Positions 8,745 to 20,460 are shown, counted from the first letter of the stretch. The stretch is 64,000 bases of DNA from Sarocladium kiliense (GCA_030734395.1 JAUZTG010000029.1:7068001-7132000); one strand, 5' to 3'. Numbers and translations are program-made. The notes: generated by a model from the sequence alone, not told the origin.

Positions 8745-11280
8745 CTAAGTCCTGACGATGATACAATCTTCAATCGAGTCACTGTCTGCGTACAAGGCCT
8801 GTTGCTCCTCGCAGTCCTGCTCAGCGCTCCTCCAGATGTCTTCCATACCCTTTCGCCTGTTTGCTAGGGGGTTACCACCCATCTCTTTGGCAACTCGGGC
8901 CTCTATTCGAGCGTCTTCCGCCTCATTCCAGTCCAAGTATGCCATCATCTCTTCTTTGGTCCATTCTCTGCTGCTAGCTCCCCTGCCACAGCGCCTGCCC
9001 ATCTGTTTATAGTCAATGCACCACTAATAGCTCTTCTTATCATATCTGAGGGGAAGCCCCATGGCTCTGCGATATTGCTGGTTGGTCTTGAGGGCACCGA
9101 CCGGCTGTGCTGCATACCAAGAACTCCTGGCTGTGGTATATCTCTGATACACTGCCTGGGGCGAGTCATACCTCAGCGGTGACTGTCTAGCGTCTTCGCC
9201 GGACGTGACTGTCTCCTCAGGAACTGCTTGACTGGCCTCAGAGGCAAGCCCCACCATGGGCTCTACTGGGACTGCCTGGCGGCTCATCGAGGTGTCTCTC
9301 GCCACATCTGCCGGTAGCATCTCAGGGATCGGCTCGTGTGTCGTATGCAGTGACGGAACCGGGCCCGATGAAGAAGCTGTCTGGACAATCAAATCCTTGA
9401 ACCTCAATGGGCAGCTCTTGGAAGTCATGATGTGGCCAACTTGGTGACATCCACTGCATGTGCTGGGCACTCTCTTCCGGATTTCCACCAGCTCAAACGC
9501 GGAGGGCTCGCGTCTCGTGCTCGTCTTGGGCTGACCTGGTCTCCGGAGGATATGGCTCTGGACTCGCCTTGGTTCTAGGACCGGTCGTGGCTGGGCTGCA
9601 TCTCGCTTGAGGTACCAGTGAGGGTGGAAATGCTCCAGAGCAAGAGCCTTCCCTTCTTCTCCAAGCCTCTCCAGTGCGTGAGAGCATGGCAGCCCCTGTG
9701 AGGCAGTAAAGATCTGGCTGCACGGAGCTCTCTCCGGCCGCTGGAGCAACTGGCGCTGTTCTTGCACCTTACGCAGAGCATGGTGTGAGACCCAGCCTCG
9801 TACTGCCTCAAACAGCACGCCTGAGACATCGAGAGGGGCCCGCAGCTGTTGAGAGACGCGAATATGTTTGAGTTCCTTCAGCTGGTTGGCGATGGCGTGC
9901 TTTAGTGCCTGCCAAACGTCAAAGAGGTCGAAGTTGGACTTCTTAATGTGCGATTTGATCAATGAATGAATGCCCTCCGCCCTGAAGAATGCAGCTCAGC
10001 CTTCGTCCCAAAGTATCGAGTCGGTAGCCCACCTGCCTCGAGGTGGCCACGTTGTCGAAGTGCAGATAAGTGTTCACCCACGCCTTGACAATCATTTCTT
10101 TGTATGGTTCGAGCCAGTATGTCTTGACGTAGCCCACAGCATCAAGGTAATTGACGCCATACTCAGCTTCGAACTGTGTTAGCCGTTCCTTAAACACCTT
10201 CTCGTCAGATGAGGCCACGATCGAGTGCCAAGATGCGTAGAATGCCTCCCATAGCTGGACTTCTGTTTGCGCGTCTTTGGAACTATTTTTCGCCACAAAA
10301 ATCGGCCGACAATGCTGAAGAACAGCCTTATTGACATGCCAGAGGCACAGAAGTGTTTTGGAGGTGGGGAAACTAGCCGTCGCGGCATTCATGGCAGCTA
10401 GACACCGGTCAGTCAAAACGACGGAGGGCAGGCCGCATTGGTACAATGACCTGAGGTGTTCCAACGCCCATAAGTAGTCCTCTTCCGATTCACCTGAGAG
10501 AAAGGCAAATGCAATGCAAAAAGAACGTTGGCATGAGTCCACCCCCACCATATCAAGAAGGGGCATATCATGCTTGTTCGTCTTGTAGGTGCAGTCTAGC
10601 AACAAGACGTCGGGGTTGCTTTGTAGGTACGCTACGGAGTCCGGATGGGCGAAGAAAATGGCCGTCAGTCGATTATTTGTGTCTATTTGAGTCTGGCATA
10701 TGAAACCCTCGGCAGACAATTGGGCGATCAGAGCCTGGATGCTGCTCTGACCTTGACGCAAGTCTCTCCTAGCTGCTGCGATCTGGTTGTATATATCTTG
10801 TTGAGTGGCGAGAGTGTCCGAGTGGTTCTGCAGGTAGGTCCTAATATCCTTTGGCGCTGTGCCAGACGATGCGAGGTGAGCAATGGTCGTGGCATCTCGG
10901 TCCTGCAGACGACGGTGCGCCGGATGCGCACACGGATCCTCGCTCGGTGGGTGATTATGCGATGCGCAGTCCTTGTCAGGCCGATGGCTTAGAACCCACG
11001 TGAGTCCATCTAAGGACTGCTTGGCTAATACTGAAAATTTGCAGCCAGTTCGTCGGCTGGAGGTACGGCGCGTTCGGTCGACTGATGCGTTTGGTGGGGG
11101 CTTGTTGCGGTCACACGCGTAGACCACTTTGATCCGGCCATTGGCGGTCCTAGTTGACTTGCCAGTGGTAAAGGCATAACCACGAGGCTTTGCCCAGGTA
11201 TTAATGGCAGCAAGCAGTGACTCGCGTGACTCGTACACACCTTCCGGTGGCAGCGCATCACCAACAAAGGTGTGTGTCAT
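8745..11280 (-). pseudogene. MULE 1 transposase with premature stop
   Basis: Starts at ATG 11280 just inside the right inverted repeat. The N-terminal FAR1-like DNA-binding part (WAKPRGYAF..TGKS, YACDRN, GCKFSV, H..H) is followed by a MULE catalytic core (LLLDCTYKTNKHDMPLLD, VVLTDRCLAAMN, LCLWHVNKAV) and a SWIM-like Cys/His segment (GLPCSHALE). Exon 1 (11280-10037) joins exon 2 (from 9981) through a 55-bp GC-AG intron (9982-10036); only this splice keeps the SR-AEGIHSLIK motif in frame. A TAG at 9024-9026 stands where the second MULE copy has GAG (SY*WC versus SYEWC), after which the same frame runs on to 8745 and ends CIIVRT. It is either a lightly broken gene or a protein shortened by about 93 residues. 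Confidence 0.8.
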
Positions 11281-11487
11281 GTTCCTCCAAGCCGAGTTGG
11301 TGTCCAGCGTTCGGAGTGTGCTTAGTCAGAAAAAGGCGCCCGGCGCGCGATATTAACGTTAACGTAATCTACCCCCTTCCCGGACACACCCCCTACTCGG
11401 ACACAAAAACTTCCCACCAAACGCGACCAGCACTTTCGTGCAAGACAAAACACAATATATGACAACACAAAGCAAGAGGAAGGTAGA

Positions 11488-13471
11488 TCAATTCAGGGCT
11501 ATTTTGCACGTACGGGCAGTGTGTTCAAAGGACCGGCATTTACTGCACCTTCGTGGTGCTCGCTGTCCTGGGACACTTAGCTCCTCCTCTATCTGTCGTT
11601 GGAACCGTTCCCCTTCTTCTCGCCGTCGTTTTGCCCGCTCATCTTCCTTTTCTCTCCGTTGCTTAGCCCGCTCTTCTTCTATTTCTCGCCGTAGCTTGAA
11701 CCATTCCGCGTTTTCTAGCCGCCGTCGCTCGGCCCGCTCCTCTTCTTCCTGCCGTCGCCTAGCCCGCTCCTCCTCCTTCTCTTGCAGTCGCTTGACACGC
11801 TCCCCTTCTTCCTCTTCACGTCGCTTAACACGCTCTTCTTCTTCTTCTCTCCGTCGCTTTACCCTAGCCGTGCCTTCTGCAACAGACAGAGCGCCGCCGT
11901 CACCAATGTATTCGAGGCGTTGTTCTCTCTTCCGCTTTCGCTGTTGGTTTTCTGACCGAAGCTGCCTGTTTTCGTCGGCAAGTAGGACGGCGCTGTGCAT
12001 GGCCATTTGGCAACCTTTGATAAGCTGGTTGATAGCCTGTGAGACCGGCGAGCCTGCATTGTGTGGTCGGCGTTGGAGAAGGCGTTCGGCGTGGGTGGTA
12101 AGCTGGTTAACGTTATAAGGGGTCATGTAGGCTTCCCGGCTTTGATGCGGGCTCGGAGTGTGCTTGTCTCTGTGATCGATGTCGTGACTGTTGCCGACTT
12201 TGTCAACCTGAACTTGTAACCGAAACAGTACCCGGGTAGGATCGAATGGGGAAAGACCTGTGGCAATGAATCCGCTTCGGATGTTTGACGGCGAGAGTGC
12301 TTGTTGGCGAGCCCCTACGTATAGAGGGTACCCGGGTAGGATCGAATGGGGAAAGACCTGTGGCAATGAATCCGCTTCGGATGTTTGACGGCGAGAGTGC
12401 TTGTTGGCGAGCCCCTACGTATAGAGGAAGGAAGTCCTGCTTATCGATGTGGTTGATCCCGCTTAGCATCTTTTCTTGAACCTTCCGGCCATAGATGGTT
12501 TTTAACGGCGAGAAGCACCCGACATCCAGAGGCTGCAAGAGATGTGAGGAATGCGGCGGCATTTGGAGCGCCACGATACAATTCTCCGTACAGTACTTGT
12601 CGAATTCCGGCGTAACGTGGCTGCCGTGCCCATCGAGAATAAGAAGTCGATGTGTTCCAATCGTACGGCGCCGTGTGTTTAGGTCGAAAACTTCCTTTAA
12701 CCAATGCAAAGCAAGGTCGTCGGATGTCCAGCCTTTCTCACTCACAGCAATATGCCAGTCACTTGGCACACCAGACTCATACCAACTTGCTTGGTGGAGT
12801 TTGCCTTGGAAGATGACTTTGGCCGGTAGTGCCCAACCTTGGCAATTAATAGACTCGATCACCGTAACCCACTCGCGATTTCCCGGCTGCGTGGCCACAG
12901 GCCGACCTCGCCGATCGGACCTAGTAAGGACTCTAGCTGTCGCAATAACTCCCATTTGAAAACCCGTCTCATCGAAGTTGTAGACATCCTCGTCAAGAAT
13001 CCCCCATTTCTGCTTGGTCCTTGCCACTCGATCGTACCATTCCTGTATCTTTTGGGGGTCCTCGCATTTTGCGCGTTGGTAATCGTATCGGCGAGAGTAC
13101 TTTGCCTTGATTTCATCGTGGCGGCTAACGAATTTTCGCACCCAGTTTTCGCCGACATTATCCTGGCTTCGCTCAGAAAGCAATAAGTTGGCCATCCGGC
13201 GAGTATAAGCCACCGTTGGCGGCATACCGCGCTCGTCCATCGACAAAATCCATTGTGCAAGGGCAGTCTCTTCCGTTACTGTCAACTTCCGCTTGCTCAT
13301 CTGCGCATCGCGTCGGGGCAGAACGCCATTGAGTCGATCGCTGATTGTCGAGTGAGGGACGTCGTATGTTCGCGCGGCTTCACGGGCACTGATTCGATCT
13401 CCTTGACAGGCTTGGACAGCGAATTGGACCCGCTCTTCGTACGGAATTGATTGGCCTTGTGTTGCCATCAT
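11488..13471 (-). pseudogene. pogo-type DDE transposase, frameshifted by a tandem duplication
   Basis: From ATG 13471 the frame shows a psq-type helix-turn-helix (YEERVQFAVQAC...REAARTYDVPHSTISDRL), a CENP-B/Tc5 DNA-binding part (NWVRKFVSRHDEIK) and a DDE core: first Asp in YNFDETGF, second in LILDGHGSH, third in LLQPLDVGCFSPLK. Just after LSPSNIRSGFIATG a 100-bp tandem duplication shifts the frame and the protein ends at 12203. The original continuation is open from 12366 to 11488: a long Arg/Glu coiled-coil-like tract and a terminal zinc knuckle (CSKCRSFEHTARTC). Apart from the duplication the gene is open throughout. Confidence 0.87.
12231..12430. repeat. 100-bp tandem duplication inside the pogo transposase
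   Basis: Bases 12231-12327 and 12331-12427 are identical copies at an offset of 100 bp, both opening CCCGGGTAGGATCGAATGGG. Because 100 is not a multiple of 3, the coding frame is lost. The perfect identity indicates a recent event, or an assembly artefact. Confidence 0.93.
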
Positions 13472-13587
13472 GGTGTGCGGTTTCGTGGTGTTTGTGGGGT
13501 CGCGTCGCGACACTGGGAATTTTGGTGTCCGAGTAGGGGGTGTGTCCGGGTAGGGGGTAGATTACGTTATTGGCCGCCGAGTAGAAG

Positions 13588-14048
13588 ACACTGATGACTA
13601 ATGTTCCTAAAGTAGGGGTCTCAGAAAGCGCACTGTGCTTACTAGTCGCCTGGGGTACCCTCAAATCAATTTCGCAACTATACTGACCAAACTGAATACT
13701 GGATGTGTAGACAGAACCATGGTTCTTGACTTGCTGCACTGTGAGGCTCTGTGCTGGAGACTGTCTTGCTCTGGCTCCGATAATACTACTATCGCGCCAT
13801 CTGGCCCTTTTTGTCTGATTCATTCTGCTACAAATGAGCTGGGCCACATCCGCCACCAATGAATGACGTCCGCTCTGCTGGGAGGCCGGCCCGCGAGTGC
13901 CTTGCTTCGCCTCGCATGCGAAGGAGAGCCTGATCACCTGCACGGCCCCACCTTTTGAGGGAGACTTCTGCCTTATGCTGAAATAAAGATCTTCTTCTCC
14001 CATTGTCCGATCGCGCGACCTTGTTAAACTTCTGACAGCAGACGTGAA
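13588..14048. other. intergenic, nothing recognised
   Basis: Sequence between the MULE 1 target-site copy and the STAND pseudogene. No continuation of the NB-ARC gene was found here, so the element does not simply split that gene in two. Confidence 0.4.
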
Positions 14049-14894
14049 ATGGCTGATCCATTTGGAATTATTGGCGTAATTGGTGTCGCCGGCTAGATCA
14101 TTCAAGCCGCCGTGTAGCTCGGTCTGGATTGGAAAGACGCGCCAGATGACGCGAAGCACTTCCAGACCGAGGTGCAGACGCTGAAGACAATTCTTTCCGA
14201 GACGAACACGAACCTTCTTCTAAACAACGACTTCAAAGATGCGTTTCGTGGCCGGCATTCAACCCTCCTGACGCAACTCGGGCCATCAGCGGGATCCACA
14301 GATGCCTCTGCGATGCTGTCGATATGCAAGCAGGAGCTGGAAAACCTGCTCAAAGACCTGACGAAGCAAGCCTACGGGGGCAAAGTCGGCTGGGAGCGAC
14401 TCAAAGGCGCTTTTATGTCAAACAGAAGGAGAGAAGCCGTTGAGAACCTTCAGCGTCAGTGTGGAGCCTTGAATAGGCTGGTGGCTGTCGACGCCCTGGC
14501 TCTTGCCTCTCATACCTACAAAGAAGTCACCGAGGCAAGGAAAGAGCAGCGGATCTGGCAGACAGATCAGGATAGTCAAGCTATCCTCGACTGGATCACA
14601 GTGACAGATTACAGCTCTCAGCAGAGCGATTTTCTCCGACGTCGACAGATGGGCACGGGACAATGGCTGCTAGACTCGACGGACTATAAGCAATGGGTAG
14701 CGGCCATTCAACAGACTCTGTTTTGTCCAGGGATCCCCGGAGCTGGCAAGACAATCCTCACATCGGTCGTTGTGGACGATCTCCACGAGCGATTGTCACT
14801 GAGAATAATTCCCTTCAATAGCCAGGGAGCACAGCGATGCCATTTATGGATGAATGCATCAGACATCCTACGCCGTTCTTATGCCAAGCTATGA
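14049..14894 (+). pseudogene. STAND/NACHT receptor pseudogene, 5' part only
   Basis: From ATG 14049 the frame reads MADPFGIIGVIGVAG, the N-terminal helical domain common in fungal STAND proteins. TAG codons then replace Gln twice (AG*IIQAAV*LGLDWKD), after which the frame is open through 14894. A Walker A motif follows ([10 protein letters not shown]), and similarity ends after [11 protein letters not shown] with an unrelated tail. The Walker B, the rest of the NTPase and any repeat domain are missing. Both stops are C-to-T changes at CAG, the preferred RIP context. It faces the NACHT-WD40 gene 3' end to 3' end across 79 bp. Confidence 0.75.
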
Positions 14895-14973
14895 ATAGAA
14901 AGAGAAGATCACAAGCAGAGGCAAGAAAATGGAGAGAATTCATGAAACAAAGATATTTTCATCTCCTAACAAG

Positions 14974-17900
14974 CTATTCCATAGGTGATTTGCATATCCG
15001 ACTCGTTGTCGAGAACTGCATCGTTAATACCCGTCCTGAGTGACTACCGAGCGCCACCGTTGAGCCAGTGACGGCCGACGCCGACGGCCGGTACTCCGAG
15101 GGCAGCCAGAGTAACCTTTCCGCATGTTTCACGATCCAGACCTGGTCAGGGCTTACCCCGTAGCAGGATTGATGAGGCTCTTCCGTAGAGGCCTCTAGTC
15201 TATCCACAGTGGACGGACCTACGGTCAGAACGCCGATGTCAGAATAGAGACGAGTGTTACTCTTCAAATCGAATGAAAGGCGATTCACCCCTCTGCCGAC
15301 CTGGAGCGTCTCCACGCAAGCGCCCGTTGCCGCGTTCCAGATCTTGACAGTCTTGTCTTCGGACCCCGACGCGACCCACTGGCCATCCGTCGAGAAGGCT
15401 ACCGACCTAACCCAGTCACCATGGCCCTCGAGTGTCTGCAGGCACGCTCCTGTCGCCAAGTCCCAGAGATTAACGGTCGTGTCCCAGGAACCTGACGCGA
15501 GCCACTGGCCGTCCGTTGAGAAGGCTACCGACCAAAGTAAGCTGGTATGCCCCTCGAGCGTCTGCACGCAGACGCCCGTCGCTTCGTCCCGGACCTCCAC
15601 GATCTTATCGCGGGACCCCGACACGAGTCGCTGACCGTCTGCTGAGAAGGCCACCGACCAGAGTAAGCTTCTGTGCCCCTCAAGCGTCTGCACGCATACG
15701 CCCGTCGCCGTGTCCCAGACTTTGATGGTGTTGTCGAAGGACGCAGACGCGAGGGACTGGCCGTCCGCTGAAAAGGTTACTGACAAGACCCGGTCGCCGT
15801 GGCCTTCGAGAGTCTGTACACATGCGCCCGTGGCCACGTCCCAGAGCTTGACGGTCGTGTCGTGGGACCCGGACGCGAGCCACTGGCCGTCTGCTGAGAA
15901 GGTCACCGAAGAGACCGGTCCGCCGTGGACTTCACACGTTTCCACGCGCGCCCCGGTCGCCACGTCCCAGAGCTTGACGGTCGTGTCGTCACACCCCGAC
16001 GCGACCCACTGACCGTCCGCCGAGAAGGTTACCGACCAGACTAAACTTCCGTGGCCCTCGAGCGTCTGCATGCATGCGCCCGTCGCCGCGTCCCATACCT
16101 TGACGGTCGTGTCGTGGGACCCTGACACGATCCGCTGGCCATTTGCTGAGAAGGCTACCGACCAAACTAAGCTACCGTGGCCTTCGAGCGTCCGTACGCA
16201 TGCGCCCGTCGCCACGTCCCAGACCTTGACCCTGTTATCGAAGGAGCCAGACGCGAGCCACTGGCCGTCCGCCGAGAAGGTCACCGACGTGACCAAGTCG
16301 CCGTGGCCCTCGAGCGTCTCGACGCAAGCGCCCGTTGCCGCGTTCCAGATCTTGATAGTCTTGTCTTCGGACCCCGACGCGACCCACTGACCATCCGCTG
16401 AGAAGGCTACCGACCTAACCCAATCACAATGGCCCTCGAGTGTCTGCAGGCACTCGCCCGTCGCGGCATCCCAGACTTTGACGGTTTTATCTTCGGACCC
16501 CGACGCGATCCGCTCGCCGTCCATTGAGATAGCCACAGAGTTAATGGCTTCTCCATGGCCCGCGAGAGTCCGTACGCAGACACCCGTTGCCACGTCCCAG
16601 ACCTTGGCGGTTTTGTCGCTGGACCCCGATGCGACCCGCTGACTGTCCGACGAGAAGACTACCGAGGTAACGGTTTCTCTATGGCCCGCGAGCGTCCGTA
16701 CGCACGCACCCGTCGCCACATCCCAGACCTTAATGGTCTGGTCGCCGGACCCGGACGCGAGGCGCTGGCCGTCAGTTGAGAAATCCACCGACCTGACCGA
16801 GTCGCCGTGGCCTTCGACTGTTTGCATGCACACATTCCAATCCAACTCTATTAGTGATGGTGAAACAATCCACCTCGGCTCTTCGTGCTTGAAAAGGTTT
16901 CTTACTAGACTCCGGTGAGGGCTGAAGACGAGAGATGATCCGTACAGTTGAAGGGGGGCTACCTCTACCGCCCCCTTGTGGAATAGGACAAACCGACAAG
17001 CGTCTCGAACCAGACTTGACAATCGCTGCGTGCCTGCCGCTCCCTGCTACAACCGTTAGGCGATGCCTCGACGCGGGAGTAATGTGATCGACCTACCACA
17101 AGCATGTCAAGCTTCCGCATTGCCAGCACCGCCCGTGACATGCTGCGTTGAAGACTCATGGCCTCTAACCAATAAACATACTTCCGCTGGAGGAAAGCAT
17201 GAACGGGGCCACCATCCTGGAGGTATTCCTGTGCGAGCTGCCCCGCGCGATTTGCGTCCTGCAGATGATCAACCCAGTGCATGCACGAATATCGCGCAGA
17301 GGCCAACGGGTCCGGGTTCGGCGGGGAGACGTTGTCGATGCAGAATCCTGGGGTGACTAGATTGTAGATATCGCGCCGGAGTGTTCCTAACAAAAGCTGG
17401 AGAGACATTGAAAAAATGGCGCGGTGCTCGTGCGCGATACCCAAAGGCAGGATTCTGTGGGATGCTCTACCCAGCATGAAGTCCTTTGCCGATTGATGCA
17501 CAAAGTAAATCACTTCCTTCCGAAGAGTTAGGAAAGAGCCGCAAGATCCGATGAGGACTTTCAAGGCTGTATGATTGTCGGCAAAGCGGGAGAGCGACTC
17601 GACGATAGACGTCAGCTCCTTCAATGAGATAGGACGATATACAATAGAGACAACTGCCAGAATCTGTCTGCACAGGTCTGCATGCCTTGACTTGCATATG
17701 TGCTCCATCATTCGTGCGTAGAGGGACTCGAGGCCAGATGGAAGTGCCCGCAAGATATCCAGGGCCTCCCAGGACTGGACGTCCGGGGCCACCAGCTCTT
17801 GATAGACCAAGGCCACCCAGAGAAACGTGTTGTTCGACTTGTCGGTGAAGTGCTGATAAACAGCGTCCCGGGTTGCGTCGTCGTAACGCTTCAGCTGTGC

Positions 17901-19589
17901 CAGTTCACCCACCTTATACTGGATATAGGCGCGCACGGCGTTGGAGATCGATTCTTCGTTGAGCTCGAGGCGGAGCGAAACCTTTTGGGTGGCGGCACCT
18001 AGCTTCTGCTCGATGTCTGGCCAGTTGCGACTTGACACGATCCACTTGGCACGAGAGGAGGCGGATACGCGAATGATGAAATCGAGAAGCTGTGGTCGAC
18101 CGGCGCTACACTCATCAAGGGCATCAACGATCAAGACTGCGCCGTCTAGGATCGGATCGTCCAGCATGGTGGCGAGGATCTTGGACATGACTTCCCACGC
18201 ATTGCGCCCCTCGAACCGCTGCCGCTTGCCACCGCGTTCGAACTCCTTGCGAACGTGCGACATGAGCGCCGAATATTGGTCGGCGAGGCTGTACACCAAA
18301 CCACGTAGCACGGCCGTCGCATTGTTCAGTTTCTGCTCGGTGGCTTGGCAGAAGAAGTATGACAGCTGGTTTGCGGGGTCTTTTTCTAGCTCGTCGATGA
18401 TCCCGCATAGGAGCATCGTCTTACCCTTTCCAGGATCGCCCTTGACCCAGAACAGCCCACCATCGGGATCTGTTCGCCACTGCTTGAAGTCGGGGTTCTC
18501 TAGGATCCATGAGTACACATCTCGGAGGAGGCCGCCCTTGGTGTCCTGGATGCGCGTCTTGTCGTGGCGAGGGTCTGTTTCGTAGAGGTCGTCCAGGCAT
18601 TCCTTGTTCTTCTCGTCTTGATAGATCTCCTCCTGACGCCTGGTCTGGTGTAGGATGGCGGAGGTGACGCCCTTAAGCTCGGCGTACTGAAGCTCCGCGT
18701 TAGTGGCCAAGTCTTCCAGGCGAACCCAAGCCTTATGGGAGTTATACTGCTCTGAGTCGCTCTGGACGGCGGCTTCGGCGTCTTTGATCTCGGCGAGCTG
18801 GCCTCCCCAGTCGTCCAGCACGACCATGTCTCTGAAGAAGACCGCAACTCGCTTCCGGTGGTAGATGCAGACGCTCTTCATCTGGTAGAGGAGAAGCTTC
18901 TGGTACAGCTGGACGACGTGTTTCTCGAGCTGTTCTCGCAATCTGGTGAATGCAGGGGCTGGCCTCTCGTCGAGGAGGAGGCAGACAAGGTTCCAGTACC
19001 AGTCCATCCTCGACACGACGTAGGCAAGGCCCTCACGGTTGATACCCGGCTCCGTGAATGGATTCGAGAGTACCTGTCACTGTAAGTAGACGGCCGCAAT
19101 GTGAGGAGACGAACAAACCTCGAGGGCGAAGCATATCCCGACCCAAGCCACCGCGGCTTCTGGGGCGGCCTGCACCGCCGCTCCCACCATTCTCTTCACG
19201 ATGTTGACCGTCTGAAGAACGTCTCTGATACCTTGCTTGGCGGCGGCATCCTTCTCTGTCCGTTGCAGCCCAACATAGATGAGCCGCTCCATCTGGTGCC
19301 ATCTTCGCTCCGCGGGCTCAATCTCGTTTTCGGTCGTGGTGGCGCGACTTCGCCCGTCTTCCTGTAGTTGGGCCGACAAAAACTTCTCGTAAGCATCAAC
19401 TATAGCGGACTCCTCTGCCTTGAGCTCGTCGTACGCCTGGTTCCAGAGCCGCTCTTGGAGGCTTGCCGAGGGGAGTTCAGGCATGTTAGCCGGTGGCGGC
19501 GGGTTTGCTGGGGAGGCAGTGCCATGAGGAGAGGTCGATCGTTGGTTGCCGTCCTTGGGCTTGATCTTCTGTCGGAGCCAAGACCTCAT
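14974..19589 (-). CDS. NACHT-WD40 NOD-like receptor (HET-E/HNWD type)
   Basis: Three exons (19589-19119, 19073-17097, 17046-14974) joined in phase 0 over introns of 45 and 50 bp encode about 1506 residues. Residues 60-350 resemble the N-terminal domain of fungal NWD receptors (LQERLWNQAYDELK, then LSNPFTEPGINREGLAYVVS). The NACHT NTPase carries Walker A KGDPGKGKT (about 368-376), Walker B AVLIVDALDEC and the KWIVSSRNWPDIE sensor. The last exon contains 12 consecutive 42-residue WD40 blades (GH....SVAFS.DGQ..ASGS.D.T.KVWD.ATGAC), then a degenerate blade and tail. In the family, non-self recognition by the WD40 face triggers NACHT-driven oligomerisation and cell death. No stop or frameshift is present, so it appears functional. 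Which effector the N-terminal region recruits is not visible. Confidence 0.9.
15300..16812 (-). repeat. array of 12 near-identical WD40 repeats (126 bp each)
   Basis: Units of exactly 42 codons repeat 12 times within the receptor's last exon. Blades 4 and 12 are almost identical over their whole length (both WVRSVAFS.DGQWVASGSEDK), which points to recombination or gene conversion between units. Differences concentrate at a few positions such as the residues after GH and before SV (GDS, RET, GEA, CDW, GDL, GSL, GGP, GDR, RSL, TSL). Confidence 0.92.
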
Positions 19590-20460
19590 GATGTTTGCTG
19601 GTTAGCCTCACGATGGTCGCGCTGACATGGTCGCCATCTGGAAACAGCACCATTTGTGCTCGTGCGGGGAAAAGCGGCCGCAAGCCCTGCAGGTCCGAGG
19701 CGAATAGGATGGCTAGATTGTGCATCAGGCTCCTGACATAGCGTCGAGTTGCAGCCCAAAAGGGCCATCTCGGTGGGGTAATTCGCGGTTTTGAAGGCGG
19801 GCTTGGACTTTGCTGAACCTTGAAAAGGTCCACCCACAGCCCAGGCTCGGAGGAATTTGATTGGTCGTGGCGGTTCGTGCTCCCCCGGTGTAGCCGTGGC
19901 GCCAGTCGCCGACGATCTCGCAGCCACTACATCATTCTTCGAGAGGGCCAGCGGTGCGAGAGAAAAAGAAGGAATCTGGCATCTAACAAGTCACCAAAGG
20001 TGGCAGGTGATCGTCGAAACGGAGGGCACACGGAACGGCAGCACTGGCGAGGTCCGTCCCCTCCCATCGCCCACCGACGCGCCCGGCTATGCTATCAGCG
20101 ACCACCTACAAGTGCCTGGCTTACACCGACGCGAAGATCCGACAGACAGCGTCTCCTTCCTCTACCATCGTGTCACGACCAGCGTATTGGATCTATTAAT
20201 CCAAGGGAGACAGGCGAAGAGACCAGGAAAGTTCGGTACATAGTCTTCTTAGTAGCTCAAACAATTGGAACTGTATATAAGAGGTAGAATATCTTCTGTC
20301 TTTTTGAAATTCACAAATGAACTCACTCTAACAGATTGTCTTACTACTCCCTACTACTACCATTGCTCCATACGCTTGTCTTTTGGTTATACTTTATCAA
20401 TATGCTGTTCAGCGTGTTTGTAAAGTCCAAGTTCTGTCTACTAACCATGCCACACCATAA
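19590..20460. other. intergenic between divergent genes; doubtful ORF 19857-20243
   Basis: Upstream region of the NACHT-WD40 gene. A plus-strand frame at 19857-20243 (128 codons) has no recognisable domain and competes with an overlapping frame, so I do not call it a gene. No repeat was seen. Confidence 0.35.

Larger units (their letters stand above)
11362..13567 (-). mobile_element. pogo/Fot1-like transposon nested in MULE 1
   Basis: Terminal inverted repeats of at least 43 bp (ACGTAATCTACCCCC outward, then two GGACAC-type blocks) differ at one position. TA dinucleotides at 11360-11361 and 13568-13569 are the target duplication expected of Tc1/mariner-pogo elements. At 2206 bp with one transposase gene it is full length. 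It is inserted in the right terminal repeat of MULE 1, so it arrived later. Confidence 0.88.
8531..13578 (-). mobile_element. MULE DNA transposon 1 (Hop-like) with nested pogo element
   Basis: The left terminal repeat (8531-8659) is found inverted at 11260-11359, and its outermost bases (TATTGGCCGCC) reappear at 13568-13578, beyond the nested pogo element. Removing the pogo copy restores a continuous right repeat. Flanking 9-mers GAGAGGAAG (8522-8530) and GAGTAGAAG (13579-13587) match at 7 of 9 positions, as expected for a decayed MULE target-site duplication. It carries a MULE transposase gene on the minus strand. The element lies just downstream of the broken NB-ARC gene. Confidence 0.75.

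Noticed and set aside
11438..12118. 226-codon plus-strand frame rich in Arg and Ser
   Set aside because: Antisense shadow of the Arg/Glu coiled-coil tract of the pogo transposase.
8531..13578. idea that the MULE insertion itself split the NB-ARC gene
   Set aside because: NB-ARC similarity already ends about 460 bp before the element and does not resume after it.
13380..14159. 259-codon minus-strand frame
   Set aside because: It crosses the pogo terminal repeat, intergenic DNA and the antisense of the STAND pseudogene; no domain, so a chance frame.
15254..16401. several plus-strand frames with repeated motifs
   Set aside because: Antisense of the WD40 repeat array; their periodicity is that of the real gene.
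17941..18585. 214-codon plus-strand frame
   Set aside because: Antisense of the NACHT exon.
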